NCBI GenBank assembly: GCA_903905685.1
Contig: CAIVHI010000159.1
Span: 1-13,101 of the forward strand
DNA: 13,101 bases
Origin: an uncultured Bacteroidota bacterium
GTDB taxonomy: Bacteria > Bacteroidota > Bacteroidia > Chitinophagales > Chitinophagaceae
Direction of reading: 5' to 3'
The translations under genes and the position numbers were made by a program. The notes below the pieces were generated by a model that searched no databases, was not told where the DNA came from, and saw nothing but the letters and a program-made list of their open reading frames with translations. Positions 1 through 7,604 of the stretch are shown here, in pieces; position 1 is the first letter of the stretch; each line of letters opens with the position of its first letter.

Positions 1-172
1 CGGGGCCTACCAAGACCAACTGGCCGGCTACGGCGGCATCAAGCACTGCATGATACCCTCTCCCAAGCACGTTGTGGTGGAATACAATAAGGACGGCGTC
101 CTGGAAGATTGGCTGTACGCCAAGGAGCAATCGCCGCAAAGTATGTTGAAGATTTTGGGGTATATAAAGTAG
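1..172 (+). CDS. speA: Probable biosynthetic arginine decarboxylase, C-terminal end (partial)
   Basis: This is an open frame from the left edge (first full codon at position 2) to TAG at 170-172, giving about 56 C-terminal residues. It reads GAYQDQLAGYGGIKHC, then IPSPKHVVVEY, and ends MLKILGYIK. From memory, this matches the end of Bacteroidota biosynthetic arginine decarboxylase (PLP-dependent, fold type III, SpeA type), where a G-A-Y-Q segment, a GG-(I/L)-x-HC segment, an IP-x-P-(K/R)-H segment and a final LKILGY are usual. The enzyme converts arginine to agmatine for polyamine synthesis in the cytoplasm. The catalytic lysine and the rest of the barrel lie outside the window, so activity cannot be judged. 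A long hairpin follows 15 bases after the stop, and the next gene is convergent. The identification rests only on this tail. Confidence 0.68.
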   Translation, partial: GAYQDQLAGYGGIKHCMIPSPKHVVVEYNKDGVLEDWLYAKEQSPQSMLKILGYIK

Positions 173-186
173 ATTTTACCACATAT

Positions 187-242
187 TCCATTAATATTGA
201 AGGCCGTAACCCAATGGGATTACGGCCTTCAATATTAATGGA
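187..242. terminator. Long perfect inverted repeat between convergent genes; probable bidirectional terminator
   Basis: Two arms of 23 bp (187-209 and 220-242) are exact reverse complements around a 10-nt centre, which can itself add a 3-bp CCC/GGG stem with one bulged A. The inner part of the stem contains AAGGCCGTAA and the outer part is A/T-rich. The repeat sits between the stop of the plus-strand gene (172) and the stop of the minus-strand redoxin gene (254), at nearly equal distance from each. That position is what a shared terminator would have. Neither side has a clear T-tract, so it is not a textbook intrinsic terminator. Confidence 0.72.
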
Positions 243-253
243 TGGCATAAAAG

Positions 254-748
254 CTACTTGGCCGCGACCAGTTCCTTGATCTTTGCCCAAACTTCCGATT
301 CGCCGCCTTCTTCATAGCCGGTATGGTTGAATGCCACCTTGCCGTTTTTGTCGATGATGAGCGTATAAGGCACATTCTGGAAGCTCAATGAGCGTTTAAG
401 ATCCGAGTTGGGATCCATGTAGTAGGGGAAAGACCAGCCTTGCGACAGCGCGTAGCTGCGCACCAAGCCTTCGGCCCGGGCTTCATCTATTGAGATGGTT
501 ACGTAGTCGAAATCTGCTTCCTTTTGCCAATTGGGAAGTTGAAGGCCGATGTTTTTGATTTCCTTCTTGCAGGGCACACACCAAGTGGCCCAGAAGCTGA
601 TGACGGTAACCCGGCCTTTGGCGGGCACTTGGTTGAAAGGCAGTTTCTTACCCGTGTTCACATCCTTAATCTGTGTGTCGGGCAGGTCTTGCGCATGCAG
701 GGCAAGAGACATAAAAAGTGCGATGGCAACGACTCCTAATTTTTTCAT
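254..748 (-). CDS. TlpA-like thioredoxin-fold protein, exported
   Basis: A 164-residue protein starting at ATG (746-748). Residues 1-19 form a signal peptide: KK, a hydrophobic core (LGVVAIALFMSLAL), then HAQ with likely cleavage after Ala19. The rest is one thioredoxin-like domain of the AhpC-TSA/redoxin type, with FWATWCVPC (redox Cys57 and Cys60), NVPYT carrying the cis-proline Pro127, and a TLIIDKNGKVAF strand. Family members are periplasmic thiol-disulfide oxidoreductases that reduce or shuffle disulfides, for example in cytochrome c maturation or on outer-membrane proteins. The length is normal for a single-domain TlpA protein. It is divergent from the DUF6029-like gene at 844, and a best-fit Bacteroidota promoter lies at 827-856, giving a leader of about 70 nt. 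The substrate cannot be inferred from sequence; the DUF6029 neighbour is a candidate partner. Confidence 0.9.
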   Translation of the reverse strand: MKKLGVVAIALFMSLALHAQDLPDTQIKDVNTGKKLPFNQVPAKGRVTVISFWATWCVPCKKEIKNIGLQLPNWQKEADFDYVTISIDEARAEGLVRSYALSQGWSFPYYMDPNSDLKRSLSFQNVPYTLIIDKNGKVAFNHTGYEEGGESEVWAKIKELVAAK

Positions 749-754
749 GAAAAC

Positions 755-785
755 TTGGTTTTTAAGCTAATTAACTAAAACTTTG
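755..785 (+). promoter_or_regulatory. Candidate promoter for the DUF6029-like gene
   Basis: TTG at 755-757, 20 nt, then AAACTTTG at 778-785. This matches the Bacteroidota pattern (TTG, about 19-21 nt, TAnnTTTG) with one mismatch in the -7 element. Transcription would begin near 792, leaving a leader of about 50 nt before the ATG at 844. The site lies inside the predicted leader of the divergent redoxin gene. The short motif makes chance likely. Confidence 0.3.
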
Positions 786-826
786 CCGGAATGCCCAACA
801 GCGGGGCGATACGGTCAATTTTAAAA

Positions 827-856
827 CAAAAATAACTTTCCGGATGAGAAAAGCAA
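827..856 (-). promoter_or_regulatory. Candidate promoter for the TlpA-like redoxin gene
   Basis: Read on the minus strand: TTG at 856-854, 19 nt, then TATTTTTG at 834-827, an exact TAnnTTTG match with good spacing for the Bacteroidota housekeeping sigma factor. The predicted start is near 820, with a leader of about 70 nt. The -33 element falls within codons 4-5 of the divergent DUF6029-like gene, so the two transcription units interlock. Confidence 0.45.
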
Positions 857-2481
857 TCAATTTATTTTTGGCTTCAGTGATATCGATATACAGTTCGGCT
901 CAAGGCACGTTTTCAGGTGACCTGATGATGAATCAGAATTTTTTCCAAAGCGTACCCAAAATTACCCCCAACAATGCACTTTACAATAATTATTTGAGCG
1001 GCAGCGAAGGTTGGCTAGACTTACGCTACTCCGTAAACGGATTTTCGTTCTTCCTCCGTGCCGACGAGTTCAACAACTCCAACCTCTACAATCCTCAACA
1101 GGCCCTCAGCAACTTCGGGCTCGGTGCATGGAATGTGTCTAAAACCATGAAGGACCTCACCATTTCGGTAGGGTATATCTACGACCAAGTGGGCAGCGGC
1201 ATCCTGTTTCGCTCCTACGAAGACCGCGGCCTTTTGATAGATAATGCGCTACTTGGAGTAGAATTGAAATACAAGCTCGACGACCACTTGAACATCAAGG
1301 GCTTTACCGGCGAGCAGAAGAACCTATTCTCGCACTACGCACCCATCATCAAGGGGCTCAATTTGGAAGGTGACTACAATATCGGCAAAGTGCACCTCAT
1401 GCCCGGCGTAGGCGTCATGAACCGCACGCTAGACCAAGCCTCCATCAACAGTGTGGCAGCCACCATTCAAGGTTACGACACGTCGAAAAGGTTTGAGCCT
1501 ATGTACAACACTTATGCTTTTACCGTGTACAACACGCTTACATACAAAAACCTGTCGTGGTATGCCGAGGGTGCCTACAAAACCCATGAAGCCATCTATA
1601 ACCTACAGGGCACATTGGTTGATGTGCCGGGGAATATAGAATATACGTCCATCAACTATGGCCAAAAGGGCATAGCCTTGAGCCTCACGGCCAAGCGCAC
1701 CGAAAATTTCCTCCTCATCACGTCCCCCAACGAAAACGGCATTGTGAACAGCGGTATGCTCAACTGGCAGCCCGTGGTTGCCGTGTTGCGCCCCGAAAGG
1801 CTGATGTCGCTCTACACACCGGCATCGCAAAATCTGTCCGAAATGGCCACTACGGCCAATCTGTTGCTGTCCCCGTCCGACGTAACCAACATCAGCGTCA
1901 CTTACAGCCACATCAATACGCTCGACAATGTCGAACTGTTCCGAGAAGGCTATGCCGACATCAGCAACCAAAGTTTGGAGTCCTGGAAATTTTTGGCGGG
2001 TGTGCAGTATGTGGAATACAATCAGTCCATCTATCAGGGCAAGGCAGTAGATACCTCCAAGAGCTCCACCTTCAAGCAACCGTTGATTTATGCACTGAAT
2101 CCGTTCGTTGAGGTAACCTACAAAATCAACGACCACAAGTCTATGCGTTTGGAGGTGTCCTACAGCAATACCAAGCAGTATTATGGGTCGTGGGTATATG
2201 GATTGCTAGAATACAACCTGGCTCCGAAATTCTCCATTTCGGTGTCCGACATGTACAACGTCAGCCCCAATAAAGGTGCCGGCAACCCCAACTATACCGA
2301 TGTCACGTTCAATCCTTCGCCCACCCACTACTATAGCGTTTACAGTGCGTTCACGAAGGGGGCAAACAGGTTGTCTTTGGCTTACGTGCGCCAAGTGGCC
2401 GGCATCAACTGTAGCGGCGGCGTATGCCGTTATGAGCCTGCATTCAGCGGTGTGAAGGCTACGCTGACTTCGAGTTTCTAG
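844..2481 (+). CDS. DUF6029-like family protein, predicted outer-membrane beta-barrel
   Basis: A 545-residue protein starting at ATG 844 and ending TAG 2479-2481. Residues 1-19 look like a signal peptide ending SSAQ before GTFSGDLMMNQNFF. The mature part has no long hydrophobic helix. It is rich in alternating polar and aromatic segments (LDLRYSVNGFSFFLRADEF, KFSISVSDMYNVSP, RLSLAYVRQVAGINCSGG), typical of amphipathic barrel strands, and it ends in the aromatic strand VKATLTSSF. The N-terminal GDLMMNQNFF and YEDRGLL-type segments recall the Bacteroidota family DUF6029, whose function is unknown; this is from memory, without a profile search. Two cysteines near the C-terminus (CSGGVC, two Cys four residues apart) could form a disulfide, which would fit the divergently encoded TlpA-like redoxin. 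Porin-like or assembly roles are both possible. Confidence 0.75.
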   Translation: MRKAINLFLASVISIYSSAQGTFSGDLMMNQNFFQSVPKITPNNALYNNYLSGSEGWLDLRYSVNGFSFFLRADEFNNSNLYNPQQALSNFGLGAWNVSKTMKDLTISVGYIYDQVGSGILFRSYEDRGLLIDNALLGVELKYKLDDHLNIKGFTGEQKNLFSHYAPIIKGLNLEGDYNIGKVHLMPGVGVMNRTLDQASINSVAATIQGYDTSKRFEPMYNTYAFTVYNTLTYKNLSWYAEGAYKTHEAIYNLQGTLVDVPGNIEYTSINYGQKGIALSLTAKRTENFLLITSPNENGIVNSGMLNWQPVVAVLRPERLMSLYTPASQNLSEMATTANLLLSPSDVTNISVTYSHINTLDNVELFREGYADISNQSLESWKFLAGVQYVEYNQSIYQGKAVDTSKSSTFKQPLIYALNPFVEVTYKINDHKSMRLEVSYSNTKQYYGSWVYGLLEYNLAPKFSISVSDMYNVSPNKGAGNPNYTDVTFNPSPTHYYSVYSAFTKGANRLSLAYVRQVAGINCSGGVCRYEPAFSGVKATLTSSF

Positions 2482-3146
2482 TGGTTGGTACTATGCTGTT
2501 CACGGCATCGGTCGGCGTATTTATCGGCATTCTTGTTAATAAAAAATTACAGGGAATTGGGATGATATCGTAAACATATTTCAGGGAGTGGCCTATTTCG
2601 GTATCAAACAGTTTCTGTAATTTCTCTACGAATTAACACCGCCCGATAGCCCGGTTGGGCAAAAAAATAAGTTCTATGAAACACAAAATCACGGTTGCAA
2701 CTCAAAGTTTGACCATCTATAAAATCAATGCCACAGAGCAAGACCTTAATGGTGAAGTAGATTTTAATAGGAGTGTAGACGGGCGGAACCTAACCGGCAA
2801 CTTCTATATTTGTGACCACACACTCATTGTGGAAAACGAAAAAAATATCGTGACCGGAATATTCTCGCTTCATCACTTTTACTTTTTATAGGCATAGGAA
2901 TCCCGGCCGTACAGCTCGCCGGTGGGTGCCTTACAATGTAACCGTGCTTGTCGTATAGGGGGAAGTGTTTATGTTTAATGTGGTATTTTATATTTTTGTA
3001 TGAATAGTGCAAGGTAATCAACATTGCAGCCAGTGGATTTCTTGGAGAGACTTTTAACGAAATACGACTGAGCCATTGATAGCAAACTTCAAGTTGGTTG
3101 GTCCCACAGGGTCAAAAAACATATAGAATTTAGCCGACATCGTTTA
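2482..3146. other. Gene-poor stretch with possible gene remnants
   Basis: These 665 bases lie between the DUF6029-like gene and the TPR gene and hold no convincing full gene. Protein-like fragments appear in short frames. At 2493-2573 (plus) there is a 26-codon ORF with a membrane-like segment (LFTASVGVFIGILV). Just before the stop near 2617 (plus) there is a frame ending FQGVAYFGIKQFL. On the minus strand, a frame ending at 2879-2881 reads KAPTGELYGRDSYAYKK and is preceded in another frame by LYDKHGYIV, as if frameshifted. None is recognised. The simplest reading is decayed coding sequence, but chance frames cannot be excluded. The one longer candidate, 2676-2891, is listed separately. Confidence 0.4.
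2676..2891 (+). CDS. Small hypothetical protein, doubtful
   Basis: A 71-residue frame from ATG 2676 to TAG 2891; an upstream TTG at 2655 in the same frame is a poorer start. It begins MKHKITVATQSLTIYKI and contains VDFNRSVDGRNLTGNFYIC, ending IFSLHHFYFL. There is no signal peptide, clear domain or known motif. An A-rich stretch (AAAAAAATAA) lies about 10 bases upstream of the ATG, which suits Bacteroidota translation initiation, but no promoter was found. Its 3' end overlaps a minus-strand protein-like frame ending at 2879. It may be a real orphan small gene, the rest of a decayed gene, or chance. Confidence 0.3.
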   Translation: MKHKITVATQSLTIYKINATEQDLNGEVDFNRSVDGRNLTGNFYICDHTLIVENEKNIVTGIFSLHHFYFL

Positions 3147-3154
3147 TCAATGGC
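3072..3154. repeat. Spaced 10-bp inverted repeat at the 3' end of the TPR gene
   Basis: GCCATTGATA at 3072-3081 is the exact reverse complement of TATCAATGGC at 3145-3154, which overlaps the stop codon of the minus-strand TPR gene. Both arms extend imperfectly into AAAC/GTTT. The 63-nt spacing is long for a terminator, and there is no T-tract. It could be a weak structure or a coincidence. Confidence 0.3.
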
Positions 3155-5086
3155 AATTGGCCAAAATCATTTGGCGGGCGTTGGCATTCCCCAAGTCGGC
3201 GGCCCTATGCCAGTCTTCGCAGGCATGGCCGTTGTCTTTCTTGTTGAAGTAAGCCAAGCCACGGTCGAAGTAGGCCACGTCGGCATCGGGGTGTTTCGAG
3301 AGCAATCGCGTGTACTCCACTATAGCGGCATCTAAATCACCGGATGTGGCCTTCACCATGGCAATGTTGTAGTACGGCTTGTCGAAATCGGGATTGAGCT
3401 TGATGGCGTGGGCAAAGTCTTCCAAAGCATCCGCATTGTTTTTTACGGTATACCACACCCAGCCCCTGTTATTGTAGGCTTCTGCCAGTTTCGGGTCGAG
3501 TTGAATGGCCTTGTCGAAGTCCTTAATGGCGGAATCGGGTTGGTTGTTCCGAAAAATGCCCAGCCGCGGTCATTGTAAGTGGTGGCCACTTTGGGGTTCA
3601 TTTGCAGCGATTTCGAAAAGTCGGCAATGGCGGCGGCGAAGTTGCCCAATTGCTGCAATGCGTCCCCTCTGTTCCAATACGCGCTTTCCAAATCGGGATT
3701 CAGCGACAGGGCTGCATTGTAGTCCTTCATGGCATTGTCATACTCATGGGCCGCTTTATATACGTTGCCTCGAATATTGAAGATGAAACAGTTGTTGTGG
3801 TTTTCGGGGTTCTTGTCGATAGCGTCGGTAAATAGGGTGATACTGTCCTTCCAAACACCTATCCGGTCGTAAGTGGCCAGGACATAGCAGGCTGCAAGCA
3901 CATAAAACATAGTCATGGCTGTGGTGGCATACTTGGTGCTCCTGAGTTCCTCCAAGAAGCGCGCACCTATAAAGAATAGTCCGATATAGGAAATATACGT
4001 GTACCGCTCGGCATAAAGCGCAGTACCTACGGCTATGATTTGCAGCATCACGGATATGGCTGCAATAAAAAAGAACAGCCCGAAAAGCGTGTCTTTCTTC
4101 AATTTGGTTTGCTTTATCACCAAGAGTATGAGGCCAATTAGAAAGGGTAGGGAGGCGTAATAATACCAAGCCAGTCCGTGCACCAAGTATGACGGGTAGA
4201 AATGCAGTGCCGCCAAGTTGAATGGCACCACCAGTTTCACAAGGTAAGTGGCAAGCCCCGTGGTGAAGAAGAATAGGCGATTGACTGCGCCGTAATTTTC
4301 AGTGACTGCCATGATGGCATTGCCCGCACTTTGCGACAATATTGCCACGATGCCGAATACTATCGAGAGCGCAAAAAAAGGCAACTTGGCAATCACCGAC
4401 TTAGCCGTCAACCGATATCCTTTATAGTAGTCGAAAACCAAAAACAGCAACGGTAGCGTTACTGCCGCCGATTTTGACAGCAGCGACAATACAAACAATA
4501 TCAATGCAAAAACCAGGTTCGATTTCTTTTCCTGGCGGTTCAGGTAATCCAAATACAGGCATGTGGCCGAAAGATAAAATGCCGAATAAAGCACGTCTTT
4601 ACGCTCCGATATCCATGCAACCGACTCCACATGCATGGGGTGAATGCCAAACAACAGCGCTACCGCAAAGGCCACAAACGTACTGCCTTGCAGCTTCATA
4701 ATAACGCGGTACACCAACCAAGTGTTGAATACGTGCAGGGCAACATTCAGCAGGTGGTAGGGCAGCGGGTTGGTGCCGAACAAGTGGAACTCCAACCAGA
4801 ATGTAATCGTGGTGAGCGGGTGGTAGTTGCCCGAATAAAAAGATGTGAAAATGGCCGTCACGCCACTCCAACTGAAATTGCGCAGGTAGGGATTGGTGGT
4901 GATGTAGTAATAATCATCGAGATAGGTAATCCCGCCAAAAATGGCTCTTAAAAACAGGATTGCGGTAATGGCGGGGGCCACCAATTGCAGCCAACTACCC
5001 GCTGGAGTGGGCGGTGCCACCGTTGCCGCTACCGGCTTACTGCGCGATATAGGGGCAACGGATGCCCTTTTGATGTTTTTTGCCAT
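3147..5086 (-). CDS. GT-C-like membrane protein with C-terminal TPRs (Tmtc-like), interrupted by a frameshift
   Basis: ATG at 5084-5086. One frame runs 5086-3443 and the next runs to TGA at 3147-3149; the protein-like sequence switches frame near 3547-3556. Restoring one base gives about 646 residues. The N-terminal ~400 residues carry many membrane segments with a first-loop LDDYYY acidic pair, NYHPLTTITFWLEFHLFG, and HPMHVESVAWISERKDVLYS. This resembles bacterial homologues of Tmtc/GT-C protein O-mannosyltransferases. Six TPR units follow, e.g. AYWNRGDALQQLGNFAAAIA and AYFDRGLAYFNKKDNGHACE. Across the break, repeat 3 reads YNDRGWAFF then NNQPDSAIKDFDKAIQLDP in the other frame, so an intact TPR is restored. 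A run of five T on the coding strand (A5 at 3552-3556) is the likely slip site. The role is probably membrane sugar transfer, with TPRs for partner binding; donor and acceptor are unknown. Either a sequencing error or a recent mutation could explain the break. Confidence 0.8.
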
Positions 5087-5168
5087 GGTAGAAGTACTGC
5101 CGATGTGAAGTTAAATAAATGCACCGGCTTGACAATAGCTATAGTGGGTTAAACAACACCGGGAAGAG

Positions 5169-5819
5169 TTATTGTGGCCGCTTCTCGGCCAATAATATCT
5201 TGATGTCGCCTATCATTCTGGAAACGTCTTTAGGATCCAAGCCATCATAAAAACCTCTAACTCGGCTCAATCCGTCTATCAATACAAAATGATTGTCGTG
5301 GATGAAGTCTTTGTCTATGCTCACGCCGGCCGTGTCTTGTTTGGCATTAATGAGATAGCTGTAGCGCGCCATGTCATAGAGTTGCTTTTTGTCGCCGGTT
5401 AAGAACATCCAGTGTTTGGAATCGGCTTTGTAGCGGCCACTATAAAGCTTCAATGCGGCAACCGAATCCTTGTTGGGATCTACGGTATGCGACAAAATCA
5501 ACACGCGGTCGTCGTTCCTGAATTGCTCGTAAATCGCCTGCATATTGTTGTTCATCTTGGGGCACATGCCCATACAGGTGGCAAAAAAGTATTCGCAAAC
5601 GCAAACCTTGCCTTTAATGTCCTGTTCGGTAATGGTCTGCCCGTCTTGGTTCTGGAACGAAAATGGCTGGATGTGGTGGTTCTGGTCGGCGAGGATGATG
5701 GGTAGGGCAGGCGTGTCTGCCAGGCTCTTCTGAATCATGGGTATCACTACTATGAAGAAAATGATGCTCAGCACGGTAAAGAAAACGGCGAGGACGATGG
5801 CGATGCGTTTGTTGGACAT
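5169..5819 (-). CDS. SCO1/SenC family copper-binding thioredoxin-fold protein
   Basis: 216 residues from ATG 5817-5819. A TTG seven codons upstream (5840) keeps the frame open, but MSNKR before the hydrophobic segment is the more natural start. Residues 6-27 form a single N-terminal membrane anchor (IAIVLAVFFTVLSIIFFIVV). The remaining thioredoxin-like domain carries the SCO signature FATCMGMCP, with Cys82 and Cys86 in CxxxC spacing, and a C-terminal FIHDNHFVLIDG, where His174 is the likely third copper ligand (His177 is the alternative). SCO proteins act outside the cytoplasmic membrane, delivering copper to or reducing the CuA site of cytochrome c oxidase. No oxidase gene is in the window. 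The downstream TPR gene starts 82 bases away on the same strand and may be co-transcribed. A candidate -7 element is at 5854-5861. Confidence 0.9.
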   Translation of the reverse strand: MSNKRIAIVLAVFFTVLSIIFFIVVIPMIQKSLADTPALPIILADQNHHIQPFSFQNQDGQTITEQDIKGKVCVCEYFFATCMGMCPKMNNNMQAIYEQFRNDDRVLILSHTVDPNKDSVAALKLYSGRYKADSKHWMFLTGDKKQLYDMARYSYLINAKQDTAGVSIDKDFIHDNHFVLIDGLSRVRGFYDGLDPKDVSRMIGDIKILLAEKRPQ

Positions 5820-5853
5820 GTTGCGGTTGCTAGGTGCCAAGAAATCGGCAACG

Positions 5854-5861
5854 CAAAGTTA
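5854..5861 (-). promoter_or_regulatory. Candidate -7 element for the SCO-like gene
   Basis: On the minus strand the bases are TAACTTTG, an exact TAnnTTTG match about 35 bases upstream of the ATG at 5819. No TTG sits at the expected distance; the nearest is only 12 nt upstream. The call rests on the -7 element and its position alone. Confidence 0.35.
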
Positions 5862-6040
5862 GGGTAAGCCGGCCAATCGCGGTTTGGAATTGACTCGCCG
5901 GTTTGGGCTTTAGACGGCATGGAGGGGCCAAGTCGATATAAAATGTTAATAATGAGTATGTTGCAGAGTTGCTGACTGCCATCTGTGTATTATTGAAAAA
6001 AATATTTGTAAATTGTTAACGTAAATTTAAAAGAAAAAAT

Positions 6041-6048
6041 TAGATTTG
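6041..6048 (+). promoter_or_regulatory. Candidate -7 element for the phosphorelay operon
   Basis: TAGATTTG is an exact TAnnTTTG match about 75 bases upstream of the first kinase ATG (6122). The nearest TTG (6013-6015) is 25 nt away, longer than usual. The implied leader holds a small hairpin (6070-6084, ACAACC/GGTTGT around GTT) and a run of nine T (6107-6115) just before the start codon. The surrounding 5940-6060 stretch is very A/T-rich, so chance matches are likely. Confidence 0.3.
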
Positions 6049-6121
6049 ACTTTCCGATACCCTTGTGCGACAACCGTTGGTTGTAAAAATTATTTGTGTA
6101 ACGCAATTTTTTTTTGATGAT

Positions 6122-7582
6122 ATGGCGTTGAAGGTTTTGTTGCTGGAGGATGCCCCGGCAGATGCCGAAATCGTGCTGCGCGAACTTAAGAAGGGCGGTA
6201 TCGATTTCGAGTCGAAGGTCATTTGTACGGAAGCCGGCTTCTTGGTAGCGCTCGACAATTTCAAGCCAAACTTGATTTTATCGGATCATTCCATGCCAGG
6301 TTTCAATTCTATTGAGGCTTTGGCCATTTGCAGGGCGCGCCAGTATGATGCGCCCTTCATATTGGTTACCGGGGCGGTATCTGAAGAATTTGCCGTGGAG
6401 TGTTTGAGATCGGGTGCCGACGACTATATCTTGAAAGACAAGCTCACTCGCCTGCCGGCCGCCGTAAAAGGCGCGCTGAAAAAATGGGATGCGGAACGTG
6501 CCCGGAGGCGTGCAGTAAAATCGCTGGAGGAACAGAACATTTTCATGAACCTGCTGCTGAAGTCTATTCCCGTGGCACAATATGTTTGCCGGAATGCCAG
6601 CCATGAAATGACCTACATGTCCAATAACATTTATGCGTTCAGCGGCTATCACCCCGACCAGTTTATGGATGACCCGGGTTTTTGGTACAGCATGATACAC
6701 CCCGATGATGCCGAAAACGTGACTGAACATTTCCGTGGAATCAAGGAACGGCAAGAGTGTATTATGGAGTATCGCTGGAAGGTATCGGATGGTACATACC
6801 GTTGGATTTATGACCGCGCCAAAATCATCAAAACCGACACCGGTACCCCCTTCATTGCAGGTGCTATGATAGACATCACGCTGCGTAAAGAAACCGAAGA
6901 GAAGCTGATTGCCAAAAACAAAGACCTCAACACCTTTATTTACCGTTCCACCCACGACCTTCGCGGACCACTGATGACCATTTTGGGTCTTACCAACGTT
7001 GCACTCGATGAAGAAGAGATGAATCAACTGCGGAGCTACGTGATGATGATTGACGAGTGCACCCATAAACTCGACGATGTACTCTTGTCGCTTATTACGA
7101 CAGTGTCTTTGGTGGATGCGGATTTGGAAGCCAAGGATGTTGATGTTTCAGAGATGGTGGATGCAATATTGTTCGACTGTAAAAATATCGATGGTTTTTC
7201 AGGTATAAGTTTTGAGCTTGATATGGCGGTGGAGTCAAGGCTCCAAATGGATGCCTTTGTACTGAATTCCATCTTCAAAAACCTAATTGAAAACGCGGTT
7301 AAATATTCCGACTTGGCAAGTCCCAACCCCTCGATAAAAATTGCAGCAAAAACGGACGAACGATACCTTTACTTTTCTGTGGACGACAACGGCATCGGTA
7401 TTCCGGAGAGGATTATGGACCGTGTATTCGAAATGTTTTTTAGGGGCACCCAAGTTTGCAAGGGTTCCGGGTTGGGGCTCTATATCGTTAAAAATGCCGT
7501 CGAAAAACTAAATGGTACCGTAAAACTGTCCAGTGCAGGTAAAGGAACCCTTGCTGAAGTCAGAATACCGTTACCGGCTTAA
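6122..7582 (+). CDS. REC-PAS-histidine kinase
   Basis: 486 residues from ATG 6122; an in-frame GTG at 6065 would add 19 residues of non-domain sequence, so the ATG directly before KVLLLEDAP is preferred. Domains in order: a receiver (about 4-120) with acidic pocket Glu9/Asp10, phospho-acceptor Asp55 (LSDHSMPG), Thr83 and Lys105; a PAS domain with PAC motif (about 138-258, ending MIDITLRKETEEKL); a HisKA domain with phospho-His278 in STHDLRGPL; and a HATPase domain with Asn387/Asn391 (NLIENAVKYS), D-x-G-x-G at 422-426 (DNGIGIP) and GSGLGL at 448-453. All catalytic residues are present. There is no membrane segment, so it is a cytoplasmic kinase whose own N-terminal receiver can accept phosphate. 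It is first in a three-gene operon, with the next start 22 bases after its stop. The signal is unknown. Confidence 0.93.
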   Translation: MALKVLLLEDAPADAEIVLRELKKGGIDFESKVICTEAGFLVALDNFKPNLILSDHSMPGFNSIEALAICRARQYDAPFILVTGAVSEEFAVECLRSGADDYILKDKLTRLPAAVKGALKKWDAERARRRAVKSLEEQNIFMNLLLKSIPVAQYVCRNASHEMTYMSNNIYAFSGYHPDQFMDDPGFWYSMIHPDDAENVTEHFRGIKERQECIMEYRWKVSDGTYRWIYDRAKIIKTDTGTPFIAGAMIDITLRKETEEKLIAKNKDLNTFIYRSTHDLRGPLMTILGLTNVALDEEEMNQLRSYVMMIDECTHKLDDVLLSLITTVSLVDADLEAKDVDVSEMVDAILFDCKNIDGFSGISFELDMAVESRLQMDAFVLNSIFKNLIENAVKYSDLASPNPSIKIAAKTDERYLYFSVDDNGIGIPERIMDRVFEMFFRGTQVCKGSGLGLYIVKNAVEKLNGTVKLSSAGKGTLAEVRIPLPA

Positions 7583-7604
7583 AACAAATGATTACGAGCT
7601 ACCT

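Noticed and set aside
39..290. A minus-strand frame crossing the hairpin
   Set aside because: It crosses the arginine decarboxylase tail, the inverted repeat and the end of the redoxin gene; the translated hairpin arms explain its repeated sequence.
1603..2136. A 177-codon minus-strand open frame inside the DUF6029-like gene
   Set aside because: It is an antisense shadow of a well-supported exported protein.
2649..2660. GCCC-GGTT-GGGC hairpin as a terminator
   Set aside because: The stem is only 4 bp and is followed by A, not T, on the plus strand.
2991..2998. TATTTTTG, an exact -7-like match on the plus strand
   Set aside because: No TTG lies at the right distance and no plus-strand gene follows.
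6278..7066. A 262-codon minus-strand open frame opposite the first kinase
   Set aside because: It overlaps the PAS and HisKA coding region completely and has no domain or signal of its own.
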